Under the pieces are notes generated by a model. It made no database searches. It saw nothing but the letters and a program-made list of their open reading frames with translations, and was not told the DNA's origin. The position numbers and the translations under genes are program-made. This document shows positions 1-8,993 of a stretch of DNA of 64,000 bases, piece after piece (positions within the stretch are counted from its first letter, which is position 1; each line of letters opens with the position of its first letter). Source of the DNA: Agapetus fuscipes (taxonomy: Eukaryota > Arthropoda > Insecta > Trichoptera > Glossosomatidae); contig OX637344.1 in NCBI GenBank assembly GCA_951799405.1, positions 1,674,001 to 1,738,000 of the forward strand, in the 5' to 3' direction.

Positions 1-108
1 CTTTTCTCGGTCGCCCTTTACCTCTTTTTCCTTTCACACTTCCTCTGTACATATACTTTGTCAGTCTCTCATCATTCATTCTTTCCACATGCCCAAACCA
101 TCTCATGA
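1..108 (-). pseudogene. LINE-G1 ORF2 tail fragment at window edge
   Basis: On the minus strand this encodes part of the C-terminal region of a non-LTR retrotransposon ORF2 (WFGHVER-like segment followed by GRPRK-type residues). It matches the better copy at 57770-58629 nearly base for base. It runs off the window and stops being similar near base 108. No catalytic motif is present. Confidence 0.75.
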
Positions 109-187
109 TTGAATTAACTTATGATTATTTTTTTCATCACTTTTCGGATATTTGACGAACCGTTATAAAAGAACTTACATTATTATT

Positions 188-222
188 GACGTTTCCTAGG
201 CGACGTAGTCAACGTCTTCAGG
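188..222 (-). ncRNA. Degenerate hammerhead-like motif (Element-Q)
   Basis: Read on the minus strand it has CUGAAGA, a helix II region starting CGUUGAC, then GAAACGUC. Helix II pairing is damaged on its 3' side (CCUAG where other copies have CCAAC), so it is probably inactive. It faces the plus-strand motif at 252-293. Confidence 0.5.
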
Positions 223-251
223 TTCATCCTCAATCATCCGCAGAAACGACG

Positions 252-293
252 TCTCCTGAAAATGTTGGCTATGTCACCAACGAAACGTCGAGG
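252..293 (+). ncRNA. Hammerhead ribozyme-like motif (Element-Q)
   Basis: Helix II pairs 264-268 (GUUGG) with 277-281 (CCAAC). GAAACGUC follows at 282-289, with predicted cleavage after C289. Helix I pairs 252-255 with 290-293 (three Watson-Crick pairs and one G-U). The core reads CUGAAAA, so position 8 is A rather than the required G and activity is doubtful. Helix III is the minimal self-complementary ACGU seen in Penelope-type hammerheads, which are thought to act as dimers. Confidence 0.65.
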
Positions 294-391
294 AAAAAAG
301 CTGACTTGTCGAATAAAAAAGTTCAGTGGTGTGAGGGTAATTCTGATGATTGAATGTGTCATGGTGAACCATTGCTAATGCTTATTAATTG

Positions 392-598
392 AGAGCCGGC
401 ACTAGAATTTACGTTTTTGAAACAAGCGCAAGTTTGAACCCCGCCTACGGCTACAACTTTGATCCTGATTCAACAGATGTCATTGGGTAGTCATGAATTG
501 ATAATTCATTAAAATATGGAATAATAATTTCTTAATTGACAATGTTAAAACCTATTTCTGGCCAGGAAAATGGGTCGGTGCATTCCATTCCTCTCCAT
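392..598 (+). mobile_element. SINE-D, degenerate fragment
   Basis: The stretch from AACTTTGATCCTGATTCAAC through CTATTTCTGGCCAGG matches the better SINE-D copy at 37246-37505. The tRNA-like head is heavily mutated, with TTTGAACCCCGCC standing where TTCGATCCCCGC is expected. It is followed directly by a LINE-G3 tail, as at 33450-34190. Confidence 0.6.
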
Positions 599-600
599 AG

Positions 601-678
601 GAACTGGACTCTGGAGGAAATGAAAAAGTGTGTAAGGACAGAAAGAAATGGCGGTTGATGTGTGATGTTGGCGGCTAG
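601..678 (+). pseudogene. LINE-G3 ORF2 C-terminal end
   Basis: This encodes the last residues of ORF2 (TLEEMK, then a KDRKKWR-like stretch, ending DVGG and stop). One base is missing after the MK codons, shifting the frame relative to the copy at 33570. The downstream 3' UTR runs into Rep-A at 771, so LINE and Rep-A form one 3' unit here. Confidence 0.7.
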
Positions 679-770
679 GGTTTTTTAAATAAGAATTTGT
701 TTTCTGTTAGTTTTTGATGTCCATACATATTATAATTTATTGATTTTAAAAATGTAATTTGTTCTGTATG

Positions 771-1010
771 TTCCTTGACTTATAAGTTGGTATGACGCTG
801 ACTACCCATACTGTAAAAAATGGTTCACTTTGCCAATGTCACCCCTGTTTCAGGGAAGGTTATGTTCATTTGAGACTGGGTATTTATATTGTATGTAGGT
901 CCACATGCGGCATGTGTTAGCGCGAAATTATGCGTGCCTGCTTGTGGGAATGCATTTAATATGAATCTCGAATGATACATATCTTTGCAACCTAGACGTA
1001 GACTTATATT
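771..1010 (+). mobile_element. Rep-A copy as 3' tail of LINE-G3
   Basis: It starts TTCCTTGACTTATAAG, includes the CACCCCTGTTTCAGGGAAGG block and ends in degenerate TAGAC/TTAGA repeats. It lies about 90 bases after the LINE-G3 stop codon. This is one of four places (also 11180, 33559 and 52200) where Rep-A is physically the LINE-G3 3' UTR. Confidence 0.85.
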
Positions 1011-1485
1011 TAAAAAAGAAAAGTTCTACACTCGTGAAAATATGACAATGTTTTGAAAACAAAATGTCCGACTGTACGCTGTGTTTTATTGTCGCGAGGA
1101 ATATCTCATTTCAGAATAGATTATATTTTACATGTGATTTATGAATGACATTTGGTTTCACATTCCGGTCATCTATTTCCAATTCCGATACACAAAATCA
1201 CGAGCAGGGGGCGCGCGGGTCGGCAAGGGTTACCCGCAGGGGCGGAACCCACCCCTAAAGTATCTGATACATTTAATATGGACATGAAAGTGTGGAAATT
1301 TCAATGGAACTATTCATAAAAGTGTTATGAATGTAAAGAAAATAAGCTAAATCGACATCATCGTTTTCATGAGCTCGATAGGCCTGAGTGGGCCTTGGCT
1401 GAATCCAGGAAAGGGAAAGAAGAAAATGGCCAGATCTGCACTTTAACACTTCTTCGAGTCGGACGCTGCACTATTTTCGCCCATT
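1011..1485. other. Unassigned AT-rich sequence with a short GC-rich patch
   Basis: No family match was recognised. A GC-rich patch at about 1200-1250 (GGGGGCGCGCGGGTCGGC and following) stands out. Open frames here continue into the following SINE and do not look coding. Confidence 0.3.
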
Positions 1486-1814
1486 GTCCGGTCGATAGCT
1501 CAGTTGGTAGAGTGCTTGCATTCTATGCCGTGAGCTCGGGTTCGAATCCCACCGAGGGTGTCAGAAATGATTTCCCGTTTCGGTGTTTATTTCAAACCCC
1601 AAGAAATACCGGCAAGATTTACTCAGCCTTCGCAAGAAATGAGTACCAGCCCCTTCGGGAGCTGGGAAACTCCCACTTCAACTGAAGTGGTTGGCGTAAG
1701 GCAGTCCCCCTTACCTGTAAAAATGAATAAGTTCAACTCGCCACATGCGACCCCCTCGGGGATAACGCGGCAAGAAGTTACACTATATGTGTAGCTTAGT
1801 TGCGTTTTTTTTTT
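1486..1814 (+). mobile_element. SINE-E, nearly full length
   Basis: tRNA-derived SINE. The head GTCCGGTCGATAGCTCAG holds the A box (TAGCTCAGTTGG) and GGTTCGAATCC is the B box, spaced as in a tRNA. The body includes CCCGTTTCGGTGTTTATTTC and GAAGTGGTTGGCGTAAGG. It ends GTAGCTTAGTTGCG and an oligo-T run. This is a good reference copy. The overlapping open frames on both strands are artefacts of the repeat. Confidence 0.9.
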
Positions 1815-2426
1815 CACTCTGATGAATCTTAGAGACCATAAATGATTTGCTATTGTAATTTCCTGATGGTAACGCCTCTGCCCCACGCAATAATATGTTC
1901 GGCTAGGTAGTTAGAGCGGGGAAAGGGTGCGAGGGGATTTAGAAGAGGGATGTTATGGCTTACTGTCTAACTTGTAATGGGAAATCTGTATCGCTGGGGA
2001 GACGCTTAGCTGTAACTGCCGCAAAGAAAGGAATCAACTTTAAAGTGCGACGCGTCGTGAGATAACTGACGTCTGATATGGAATTTCTAAATGAACCGGA
2101 AACACAAATGACGTCTCATCTCCACATACATATAAAAGCTGCACAGATGTACAAGTTTTTAACAAAGTAATATTCTTGCGAATGTATGATTATATTATGT
2201 CTTGTTTGTCTGTGTGAACTTGTGAAGATTTTGACTGGAAATAGATGAATAAAAGCCGTTCTACAAGTTACTTTTGCGGTAGAGAAAGGTCGAAGAATAA
2301 GTAAAAAAAAAACAGAATATACACCTTGATATAATCTAATTTATGTTAAATCTACGGTCGTTAGGCATATTTTTGAAATTATTGAAATAAATGAAATAAG
2401 GTACGAACTGTAAGAGGAGAATCTCA
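1815..2426. other. Unassigned, possibly single-copy sequence
   Basis: Moderate GC at 1890-2110 and no repeat family recognised. A 36-codon ATG frame at 1953 is open but resembles nothing I know. A TATA-like ACATATAAAAGC occurs near 2130, with no other support for a promoter. Confidence 0.3.
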
Positions 2427-2477
2427 AGACACTGGACGTTTCGTTAGCCTCTTATCCAACATTATCAGGAGATATAT
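2427..2477 (-). ncRNA. Hammerhead-like motif, decayed core
   Basis: The minus strand reads CUGAUAA, a helix II built on GUUGG and CUAAC, then GAAACGUC. Position 8 is A, so the position 3-8 pair is broken. The flanks (GAATTT-like, AACTGTAAGAGG) resemble those of the motif at 63363-63408. Confidence 0.6.
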
Positions 2478-2561
2478 TCTTGTCTTTAAAACTTTATTTG
2501 CCCATTTTTTGAACAACATGATAGCTTCGATAATAATAAATAATAATAATACTAGGATGAT

Positions 2562-2834
2562 TTATTTGGTGAGCGCTGTTTTTGTGTCACACCTCATGAG
2601 CCCTCTGCAAGCTTGGTCATCGCTGCAGAAAGTGCCAATGCGCAAACAAGACCCAGTTGCTGTAAGGCTGGATGATAGTGACCGGTCTTTAATAAAGGTA
2701 GGTATATGAATTTTTCACCCAGCGAAGAGCACATTTGAAAATATAAATGGCATATCTTTTTGTGCTCTGCCAGGATTTGAGCCCACAACCTTCCATTTAC
2801 GAAAGTGTTAACCACTAGACTACAGACCGGTCAA
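2562..2834 (-). mobile_element. SINE-B, B2 tail type
   Basis: Reading the minus strand from 2834: GACCGGTCTGTAGTCTAGTG (A-box region), a damaged B box, the body block GCTCTTCGCTGGGTGAAAAA, AGCAACTGGGTCTTG, and the B2 tail with GGCTCATGAGGTGTGACAC. The tail boundary is near 2562. Open frames over it are not genes. Confidence 0.85.
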
Positions 2835-2868
2835 ATAATTATTATTATTATCGATCATAATAATTATT

Positions 2869-3191
2869 GCTTGATTTTTTGGTTCCGGGTTTTGACCGTG
2901 GTCCATGTTTTTGCTTGTCTTCTTCTTTTTTCTATTTATTCTTTCTTGAAGACTTTCTTGAAGACTTTCTTGAAGACTTTCTTGAAGACTTTCTTGAAGA
3001 CTTTCAGCTTACGTTTCGTCTCCTCTGTGGGCGACTTCTTCGGAGTTCTGCTCGCTACTGAACTCCGAAGAAGTCGCCCACAGAGGAGACGAAACGTAAG
3101 CTGAAAGTCTTCAAGAAAGAATAATTAAAAAAAAGAAGAAGACAAGCAAAAACATGGACCACGGTCAAAACCCGGAACCAAAAAATCAAGC
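2869..3191. repeat. Large palindrome with an internal 12-bp tandem expansion
   Basis: The left arm 2869-3048 and right arm 3060-3191 are almost perfect reverse complements across an 11-base spacer. The left arm is longer because it holds five to six tandem copies of a 12-mer (TCTTGAAGACTT) at about 2942-3006; the right arm has one. Both arms contain a degenerate hammerhead-like stretch (CCGAAGA ... GACGAAACGU). The Leu/Phe/Lys-rich open frames are translations of the tandem repeat. Confidence 0.85.
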
Positions 3192-3277
3192 ATCTAGATC
3201 CGGCCGTGAAAGCCTAAAAACAATAATAATTATTATTTATTTTGCAAAAATGATGATCATTTTTGCCAAACAAGGAT

Positions 3278-3326
3278 GTGTCTCCTGATGATGTTGGATA
3301 AGAAGCCAACTAAATGTCGAGAACAC
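3278..3326 (+). ncRNA. Hammerhead ribozyme-like motif with long helix I
   Basis: CUGAUGA at 3285-3291 is intact. Helix II pairs 3293-3297 (GUUGG) with 3306-3310 (CCAAC). Predicted cleavage is after C3318 (GUC). Helix I pairs GUGUCUC (3278-3284) with GAGAACAC (3319-3326), seven pairs with one bulged A. The only clear core defect is U for G12 at 3311 (UAAA instead of GAAA). Helix III is minimal. Confidence 0.75.
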
Positions 3327-4118
3327 TGAAATAATTTCGACCAACGGTTCGTAGAAATTTTCAAATATTCATTTATTTTAAGTAAATTTATGACCTTACG
3401 TAGTTTTGACTTCGACTGGAATAGATAAACAAAAGACGTTCTACGAGTAACGTTTGCTGTAGAGAAGGTAAGAGAAATTAGGGAAGATATATTTTTCAGA
3501 ACAGACTCCATGATATTCTTGATGAAATTAATTGAGCAATTCAACTCTTTCTACACAAAACTAATGAATCAAGATCATCAAATCAAACATTATAACTAAA
3601 ACCAGCCCTCATTTCAAAGAACTTTCGAGTTAAATAATTTCCATACCAAAGCTCAATCAAGCAAACCATCCCCTGGATTCCAAATCCATAGTCATGCTAA
3701 CACAACCAGAACACTTATCCTCACAAAACTAACGACTCTCTCCTTGAATGACAAATATCATTAACCCCTTGCAACCCTGCCCCAGCTAACAAGCAAAGCA
3801 TATTTAACATGATTGTTAACACACCCCGAGATATTAATTACTGCTTCGGGCGGTGAAAGGGTGAAGTCACAACCCTTTGGTGGGAATTCCGACAGGGAAG
3901 TTGTGAACGAGGAATTTGCATTCAGGAGCTATCACGCGAGAATGGGAAAGCGAGGGTGGCATTTGAGGGTGACGAAAAATTAAAAGTTTACAGGTTTCTG
4001 ATAAGTTTAAGCCTGAAAGTTGTTCAACTGAAGTGCTAACGAGTTGGAGATACTTTTTTGAAAAGTATTTAGAGCACTTTTGAAGTATTTAATGCACAGT
4101 CATAGTAGATCACAGTTT
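3327..4118. other. Unassigned region
   Basis: No SINE, MITE or LINE match was recognised. A GC-richer segment at about 3820-3990 could be single-copy sequence. Nothing has a convincing coding frame. Confidence 0.3.
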
Positions 4119-4431
4119 CGGTCCGTAGCTCAGTGGTAACACTGCGGACTCTGAATGGGAAGGTTGTGGGTTCGAATCCCGGCGGAGCACAAAATTTTTT
4201 ATTTTCAAATTTGCTCTTCGCTGGGTTGAAAAATTCATACAACCTTTACAAATGACCGGTCACCAAAGGTCCATCCAGCCTTACAGCAACTGGGGCTTGC
4301 TTGAGTATTGGCACTTTGTAGCGACGACCGAGCTCGTACACCTCTGCGGCACTACAACAAGTGCCATATACCCCTAGAGTCTCAAGAATCTAGGGAGTCT
4401 GCCGCACAGGATTCCTTAAAAAAAAAAAAAA
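4119..4431 (+). mobile_element. SINE-B, B1 tail type, near full length
   Basis: Head CGGTCCGTAGCTCAGTGGTA (A box) and GGTTCGAATCCCGGCGGAGC (B box) at tRNA spacing. The body includes TTCGCTGGGTTGAAAAATTC and CAAAGGTCCATCCAGCC. The B1 tail runs through GCGGCACTACAACAAGTG and CTAGGGAGTCT to a 14-A tail. A SINE-E begins six bases after the poly-A. Confidence 0.9.
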
Positions 4432-4436
4432 GTAAG

Positions 4437-4895
4437 TTCGGTTGATAGCTCAGTTGGTAGAATTCTTGCATTCCATGCCGAGAGATCGGGTTCGAATACC
4501 ACCTGTGGGGTCGGAAATGATGCGTTTATTTCTAGCCCAAATTAAAATACCGGCATGATTTATTCAGCAACGCAACGCAACTAAGGTACACATATATCGT
4601 AACTTCTACTATCGTAACTATTAGTCCTAAAGAAGTCGCATGTGTCGATTCGGGACCTATTTATTTTTACGTGTAAGGGAGCCGACCTCACGCCAACCAC
4701 TTCTAAGTGGGGATCAGCTGAACCTGTACAATCAAATAGTACCAGCCCCCTCAGGAGCTAGGAAATCCCCACTTCAACTAAAGTGGTTAAAGTTTAAAAC
4801 CCCCTTACCTGCAAAAATAAATAAATTCCATTCGTTACATGCGACCTTTCCGAAAGAACGCGGCAAAAAGTTACACTATATATCTAGCTGAGTTG
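4437..4895 (+). mobile_element. SINE-E interrupted by an inverted SINE-E fragment
   Basis: The plus-strand head 4437-4567 (TTGATAGCTCAGTTGG, TTCGAATACCACC) and plus-strand 3' half at about 4737-4895 are separated by a minus-strand SINE-E 3' half at about 4568-4736 (CGCAACTAAGGTACACATAT). This is either insertion of one copy into another or an inversion. Confidence 0.75.
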
Positions 4896-4935
4896 CATAG
4901 TAAATTTTGCAAGCATGAAATGTAATAATATACTT

Positions 4936-5036
4936 TATCGCAACTAAGCTACACATATATTTTAACTTCTTGCCACTTTATCCCCGAAGGGTTTTGCATG
5001 TGGTAAATGGAACCTATTTTTTTGTACAGGTTAGGT
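4936..5036 (-). mobile_element. SINE-E 3' fragment
   Basis: CGCAACTAAGCTACACATAT, then CTTCTTGCCACTTTATCCCC and TGTACAGGTTAGG: the reverse complement of the SINE-E 3' third only. Confidence 0.75.
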
Positions 5037-5441
5037 TGTATTGAAATTTATCTTGAAATTATGAAAATGAGAGAACGTTTAACAATAATAGATACTTTGT
5101 CTTTTGTCTCTTCGACCCTGTAATTTTTTCAGACTTGAGGAATTCATTAATAACGTCAATCAATTGAAGCATAAAGCGATCAACCCTTACACGCCCATCA
5201 TCCCTTCCTAATTAAACTGACAAATGCCCACGATTAATTTGGATAACATTCCCGCGTGTTTTAGGGGATGGACGCTCGGACATAATCCCACAGGGGGAGC
5301 TGCCCAAATGAGACTAATCACGAGTGGACGGGAATTATACAAGGGATGAATGATTCAGCTGAGGAAGGGTGTGATTTGTCAGTCAAAATTTAAATGTATG
5401 TACTTTCAAGTACTGCCATTGCTACCTATTATGTTTTATAA
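5037..5441. other. Unassigned region
   Basis: No repeat family recognised. A moderately GC-rich patch near 5230-5370 (GGGGATGGACGCTCGGAC and following) may be single-copy. Confidence 0.25.
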
Positions 5442-5990
5442 CGGTCTGTAGTCCAGTGACCAGTGGTAACACTTCTAATCTAATCTAAGCTGCAAAGATT
5501 TAAATCATTTAAGATTTATATTAAATGCATTCCCACAAGCAGACATGTATAATTTAACACATGCCGCATGTAGACCTACAATATAAAAACCCAATCTCAA
5601 ATGAACATAAGCCCTGCAACTCTTGCCGTCCTTCGCTGAAACAGGGGTGACATTGGCAAAGTGAACCATTTTTTACAGTATGGGTGGTCAGCCGCATACC
5701 AACCTATAAGTCAAGGAGCTTCGGGCTCGTAAATGAAAGGTTGTAGGTTCGAATCCCGGGGGAGCTCAAAAAAATACCATTTATTTTTTTAAGTTTGCTC
5801 TTCGATGGGTTGAACAATTCATGAACCCTTGCCAAAGACCGGTCATCAAAAGGTCCATCCAGACTCACAGCAACTGGGTCTTACTTGAGAATTGGCACTT
5901 TCTACAGCGATGATCCAGCTAGCAGAGGGCTCTTGAGGTGTGATACACACAAAAACAGCGCTCACCCAATAAATCAGCCTAGTTTTTTTT
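5442..5990 (+). mobile_element. SINE-B (B2) split by a nested Rep-A
   Basis: The SINE head 5442-5475 (ACGGTCTGTAGTCCAGTG, then AACACTTC) resumes at 5719 with CTTCGGGCTCGTAAATG and continues to the B2 tail (ACACAAAAACAGCGCTC) near 5990. CTTC is duplicated at 5472-5475 and 5719-5722, a 4-bp target duplication around the inserted Rep-A. Confidence 0.9.
5476..5718 (-). mobile_element. Rep-A copy nested in SINE-B
   Basis: A full-length minus-strand copy: (TAATC)n tail at 5476, GCATTCCCACAAGCAGACAT, and 5' end TATAAGTCAAGGAG at 5718. The CTTC duplications show it transposed after the SINE. Confidence 0.9.
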
Positions 5991-6025
5991 AAGCTAACGT
6001 TAAAAATACCTGAACTTACTGCCCT
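5991..6025. mobile_element. MITE-P terminus
   Basis: AAGCTAACGTTAAAAATACC and the next bases resemble the terminal repeat of MITE-P at 61269-61403 and the end at 24490-24524. At both sites it abuts a SINE-B tail, suggesting SINE-B landed in older MITE-P copies. Confidence 0.5.
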
Positions 6026-6150
6026 TGCGACCATGTATAATATCTTTTTACTATTTTATACGTCTCTTCTGGTAAAATAAATTGCGTTAACGTCTATGTA
6101 AAAATGCTCATTCTTTTCGTCCTGTGTCACTTCAAGCAAATATTGGCGTT

Positions 6151-6463
6151 CGCAACGCAACGCAACTAAGCTACACATACAGTGTAACTTTTAGCCATGC
6201 TATCCCCGAAGGATTTCGCATGTGGCAAGCGAAACCTATTTATTTTTACAGGTAAGGGGGCTGGCCTTACACCAACCACTTCAGTTGAAGAGGATAGTTC
6301 CCAGTTTCCTTGTGAAGGCTGAATAAACCTTGCCGGTATTTTATTTTGGATTTAAAAAATACACACCGGAACGGGAATTCATTTCTGACACCCTCGGTGG
6401 GATTCGAACCCGAGCTCTCGGCATGGAATGCAAGCACTCTGCCGACTGGGCTATCGACCGGAC
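6151..6463 (-). mobile_element. SINE-E, near full length
   Basis: Read on the minus strand from 6463: GTCCGGTCGATAGCCCAGTC, B box GGTTCGAATCCCACC, body with ACCCTC and CCGGCAAGG, and 3' end TTAGTTGCGTTGCG. A and B boxes are present with few changes. Confidence 0.9.
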
Positions 6464-6586
6464 TACCTTTTGAACACAAGGCTGACGTGTTGACCTCTAC
6501 GCAATAACCTATCATGAATATGGAAGGATGTATTTTTATTTAGATGTTTTTGCATTAAATGAAAACAGAAGTAGGGAATACAGATG

Positions 6587-6722
6587 TCTAAATCTAAATC
6601 TATCACAAGCAGACACGCATAATTTCGCGCTTACACATGCCGCATGTGGACCTTCAACATAAAAAAAACCCAATCTCAAATGAACATAAGCCCTGCAACT
6701 CTTGCCGACCTTCCCTGAAGCA
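6587..6722 (-). mobile_element. Rep-A, truncated at both ends
   Basis: The (TAAATC)n tail, AGCAGACACGCATAATTTCG and CCCTGCAACTCTTGCCGACC are present. Similarity stops before the AGGGGTGACATTGG block. Confidence 0.85.
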
Positions 6723-6773
6723 AAACAGACCTGTTTCAGGTGTGATGCAAAAATATTTCATCGCTTTATAATA

Positions 6774-7020
6774 AATAATCTATAATCTAAGTTGCAAGGA
6801 TATATTCATTTAAAGCTCTCAGATGTATGCCCACAAACCAACAAGTGTAGTTCGCGCTTACAAATGCTGAATGTGTACTTACAAATAAAATCCAAACCTC
6901 AAATGAACAAAAGCCCCAAAACTTTTGCCGACCTTCCCTGAAACAGGGGTGACATTGGCAAAGTGAACCATTTTTTACAGTATGGGTGGTCAGCCTCATA
7001 CCAACCTATAAGTCAAGGAA
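6774..7020 (-). mobile_element. Rep-A, A2 subfamily
   Basis: A2 is marked by TTTAAAGCTCTCAGATG, the AATGCTGAATGTG segment in place of ATGCCGCATGTG, and AGCCTCATACC at the 5' end. Full length, 5' end at 7020. It closely matches the copy at 7566-7822. Confidence 0.9.
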
Positions 7021-7311
7021 TCTATTACTTTATATTGTCTTCTATACTTTAATATTGTCAAAACAAAAAGAAAAAGAAAATTCGTGTCTGCGCGCGCAGC
7101 TCTCATATCGCGCCCATCTGCGCAGCATTGTTGCGCTGTCGACATTATTCTGCGCAACACGATCGTAAATAGTGACGCGGTGCGCACTGGAAATAAGAAT
7201 AAAATATTCTACATTTTTGTTTCATATTCCGAGTGAGAGATTCAACTGATAGAGCGGCGCTGTTGTAGAAAAAAAAAACATTTATTTTATAATAATTAAA
7301 TAAACGACTTT

Positions 7312-7546
7312 CGGGGCTAAATTTTAGTCGTTGGTTGAGCCCACGCTTTGACAAACTAATGATGCATTTGTATGAAGACCTGTCAATCCAAGATGGCCGC
7401 AAGTGAACAGCCGATTTGTCTTCATACAAATATTACAAAATTCGGTAGGTAAGAATGACCGTGCTGATGAAACTTCCAGCGCAGGCACTATTAGTTTGTC
7501 AAAGCGTGGGCTCAACCGACGACTAAAATGTCTAAGAATAGCCCCG
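7312..7546. mobile_element. MITE-H copy 1
   Basis: Terminal inverted repeats of about 50 bases begin CGGGGCTA and end TAGCCCCG; inner TIR sequence includes AGCCCACGCTTTGACAAAC. The centre holds AAGATGGCCGCAAGTGAACA. The left TIR has lost about ten bases relative to 51344-51586. No transposase is encoded. Confidence 0.85.
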
Positions 7547-7565
7547 ACAGTCTCCAAAAGAGTTA

Positions 7566-7822
7566 TAGCTATAATAAATCTATAATCTAAGTTGCAAGGA
7601 TATATTCATTTAAAGCTCTCAGATGACGTATGCCCGCAAACCAACACGTGTAGTTCGCGCTTACAAATGCTGAATGCGTACTTACAAATAAAATCCAAAC
7701 CTCAAATGAACATAAGCCCCACAACTTTTGCCGACCTGCCCTGAAACAGGGGTGACATTGGCAAAGTGAACCATTTTTTACAGTATGGGTGGTCAGCCTC
7801 ATACCAACCTATAAGTCAAGGA
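7566..7822 (-). mobile_element. Rep-A, A2 subfamily
   Basis: Full-length minus copy carrying the A2 diagnostic bases, 5' end TATAAGTCAAGGAA at about 7822. Confidence 0.9.
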
Positions 7823-8165
7823 ATGCATGCATGTGTATAATATGAATTTTAAATGTTAATAGATATTTGCAACTTAGATTGTATTTATGAACTTCGGGAA
7901 AAGCATTGAATACATGTATCTTACTTTTCAGGAGGCCTACAAAACAAATTCATTTTTAGCATCAATTCAGCCGGCGTTAAATTGAAAAAAAATGCCACTT
8001 TTATGGGAGGCTTTAAAAAGGCGTCAGAAACGTCATTGAGAGAAGCGATAAGCGGCAGATTCTCGCCACCCCTAAAGGCGCGTCTTTTTGCACCCCAATA
8101 TTACTAATCCTTCTTTATGAGATCCTCACTACAAACTTCCGCGTGATTAGAGTCTCGGAAGGATG
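7823..8165. other. Unassigned region
   Basis: Includes a GC-richer patch at about 8030-8100 (GGCGCGTCTTTTTGCACCCC). No repeat or coding signal recognised. Confidence 0.25.
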
Positions 8166-8207
8166 TACAGTGGAACCTCTCACAACGAGGAATTCGCATA
8201 GCGAGCA

Positions 8208-8733
8208 TATAAAATGGAAAAGTCACATGGCGGTACACAATTGTATATTGTTGCCGACCCCGATGTATGGAAGCGAGTCGTGGACGGTGAATGAAAGAGA
8301 AGTAAATAAGGTATGCACTGTAGAAATGGCTCATTTGAGAAGTATGACAGGAAAAACACTGAAAGATAGAGTGAGAAACGAATGGGTTCTGAATGAATGC
8401 GGAGTAAAAGAAAGCGTGAATGTGAAAGTTCAAAGAAGTGTGATGCGATGGTTTGGACATTTGGACCGACTGACAAAAAGAGTGTATAAAGGGAATGTAA
8501 TAGGTAAGCGTGGAAAGGGAAGACCTAGGAAAGAATGGATTGATCAGATAAGTAAGATTGCGAATCAATGGAATTTACAGAGTGGAAACAAGAGAAGAGC
8601 ATGCATGAAAAGAATGATGAAATTAGATAAGATGAAAGAAGTATGCAAGGACAGAGTCAAGTGGAAGCACTTGTGTGGAGGTACCGGCTACCCCTAGAGG
8701 AATGGCGGCAGGATACAAGACAAGACAAGACAT
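8208..8733 (+). pseudogene. LINE-G2 ORF2 C-terminal copy nested in Tigger
   Basis: An open frame continues to a stop at 8695-8697. Readable segments include MAVHNCILLPTPMYGSESW, MTGKTLKDRVRNEW, VMRWFGHL and GKRGKGRPRKEWIDQI. It starts after the reverse-transcriptase catalytic motifs, so it is a 5'-truncated copy with no activity of its own. The 3' UTR is short and ends in (CAAGA)n at about 8718-8733. About six residues are missing after WFGHL compared with LINE-G1. The ATG at 8143 belongs to flanking Tigger DNA. Confidence 0.9.
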
Positions 8734-8736
8734 AAT

Positions 8737-8993
8737 GTATGACGCACTTGTGACTCTGTGAGCCTTTGAGATATTGAAGAGCTTGTGGAAGACTGCAATC
8801 AAGAGCTGACCACTGAAGAGGTTATGGAGTTGGATCGTATTTCACAGCAAGAAGTTATGAAGGAGAGTTTGTTAGTGGAGGAAGAGGAAGTAGCAGGAGC
8901 AACAGTCTTTTGGCGCAATAAAATAAATGCTGAAAACATGGGAAACTGTCTCAAAGTACATTGAGCAGCATCATCCTAGTAAGGAGGTGGCTA
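8737..8993 (+). pseudogene. Tigger-type transposase C-terminal remnant
   Basis: One frame from 8770 reads DIEELVEDCNQELTTEEVME, the acidic tail typical of Tigger transposases. After a frameshift near 8930 the next frame reads TWETVSKYIEQHHPSK, also a recognisable Tigger segment. Rep-A then cuts the sequence at 8994. The DDE catalytic region is missing, so the copy is dead. Confidence 0.85.

Larger units (their letters stand above)
130..360. mobile_element. Element-Q copy 1: inverted pair of hammerhead-like motifs
   Basis: The left part carries a minus-strand hammerhead-like motif and the right part a plus-strand one, separated by about 30 bases. The left flank (TTTTCGGATATTTGACGAAC and following) is shared with the copy at 63514-63868. 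No protein is encoded. Penelope-like elements and retrozymes are known carriers of minimal hammerheads; the assignment to that class is inferred from the ribozyme and flanks, since no reverse transcriptase or GIY-YIG domain is visible. Confidence 0.6.

Noticed and set aside
1953..2063. 36-codon ATG frame (MAYCLTCN...)
   Set aside because: Too short, no family resemblance, no splice or promoter support.
2805..3104. Open frames rich in Leu/Phe/Lys/Glu in the palindrome
   Set aside because: They are translations of the 12-bp tandem repeat and arms; no gene signals.
4119..4195. Functional tRNA gene (A and B boxes present)
   Set aside because: The acceptor stem does not close and the sequence continues into a SINE body with poly-A; it is a SINE head. 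The same holds for all SINE-B and SINE-E copies.
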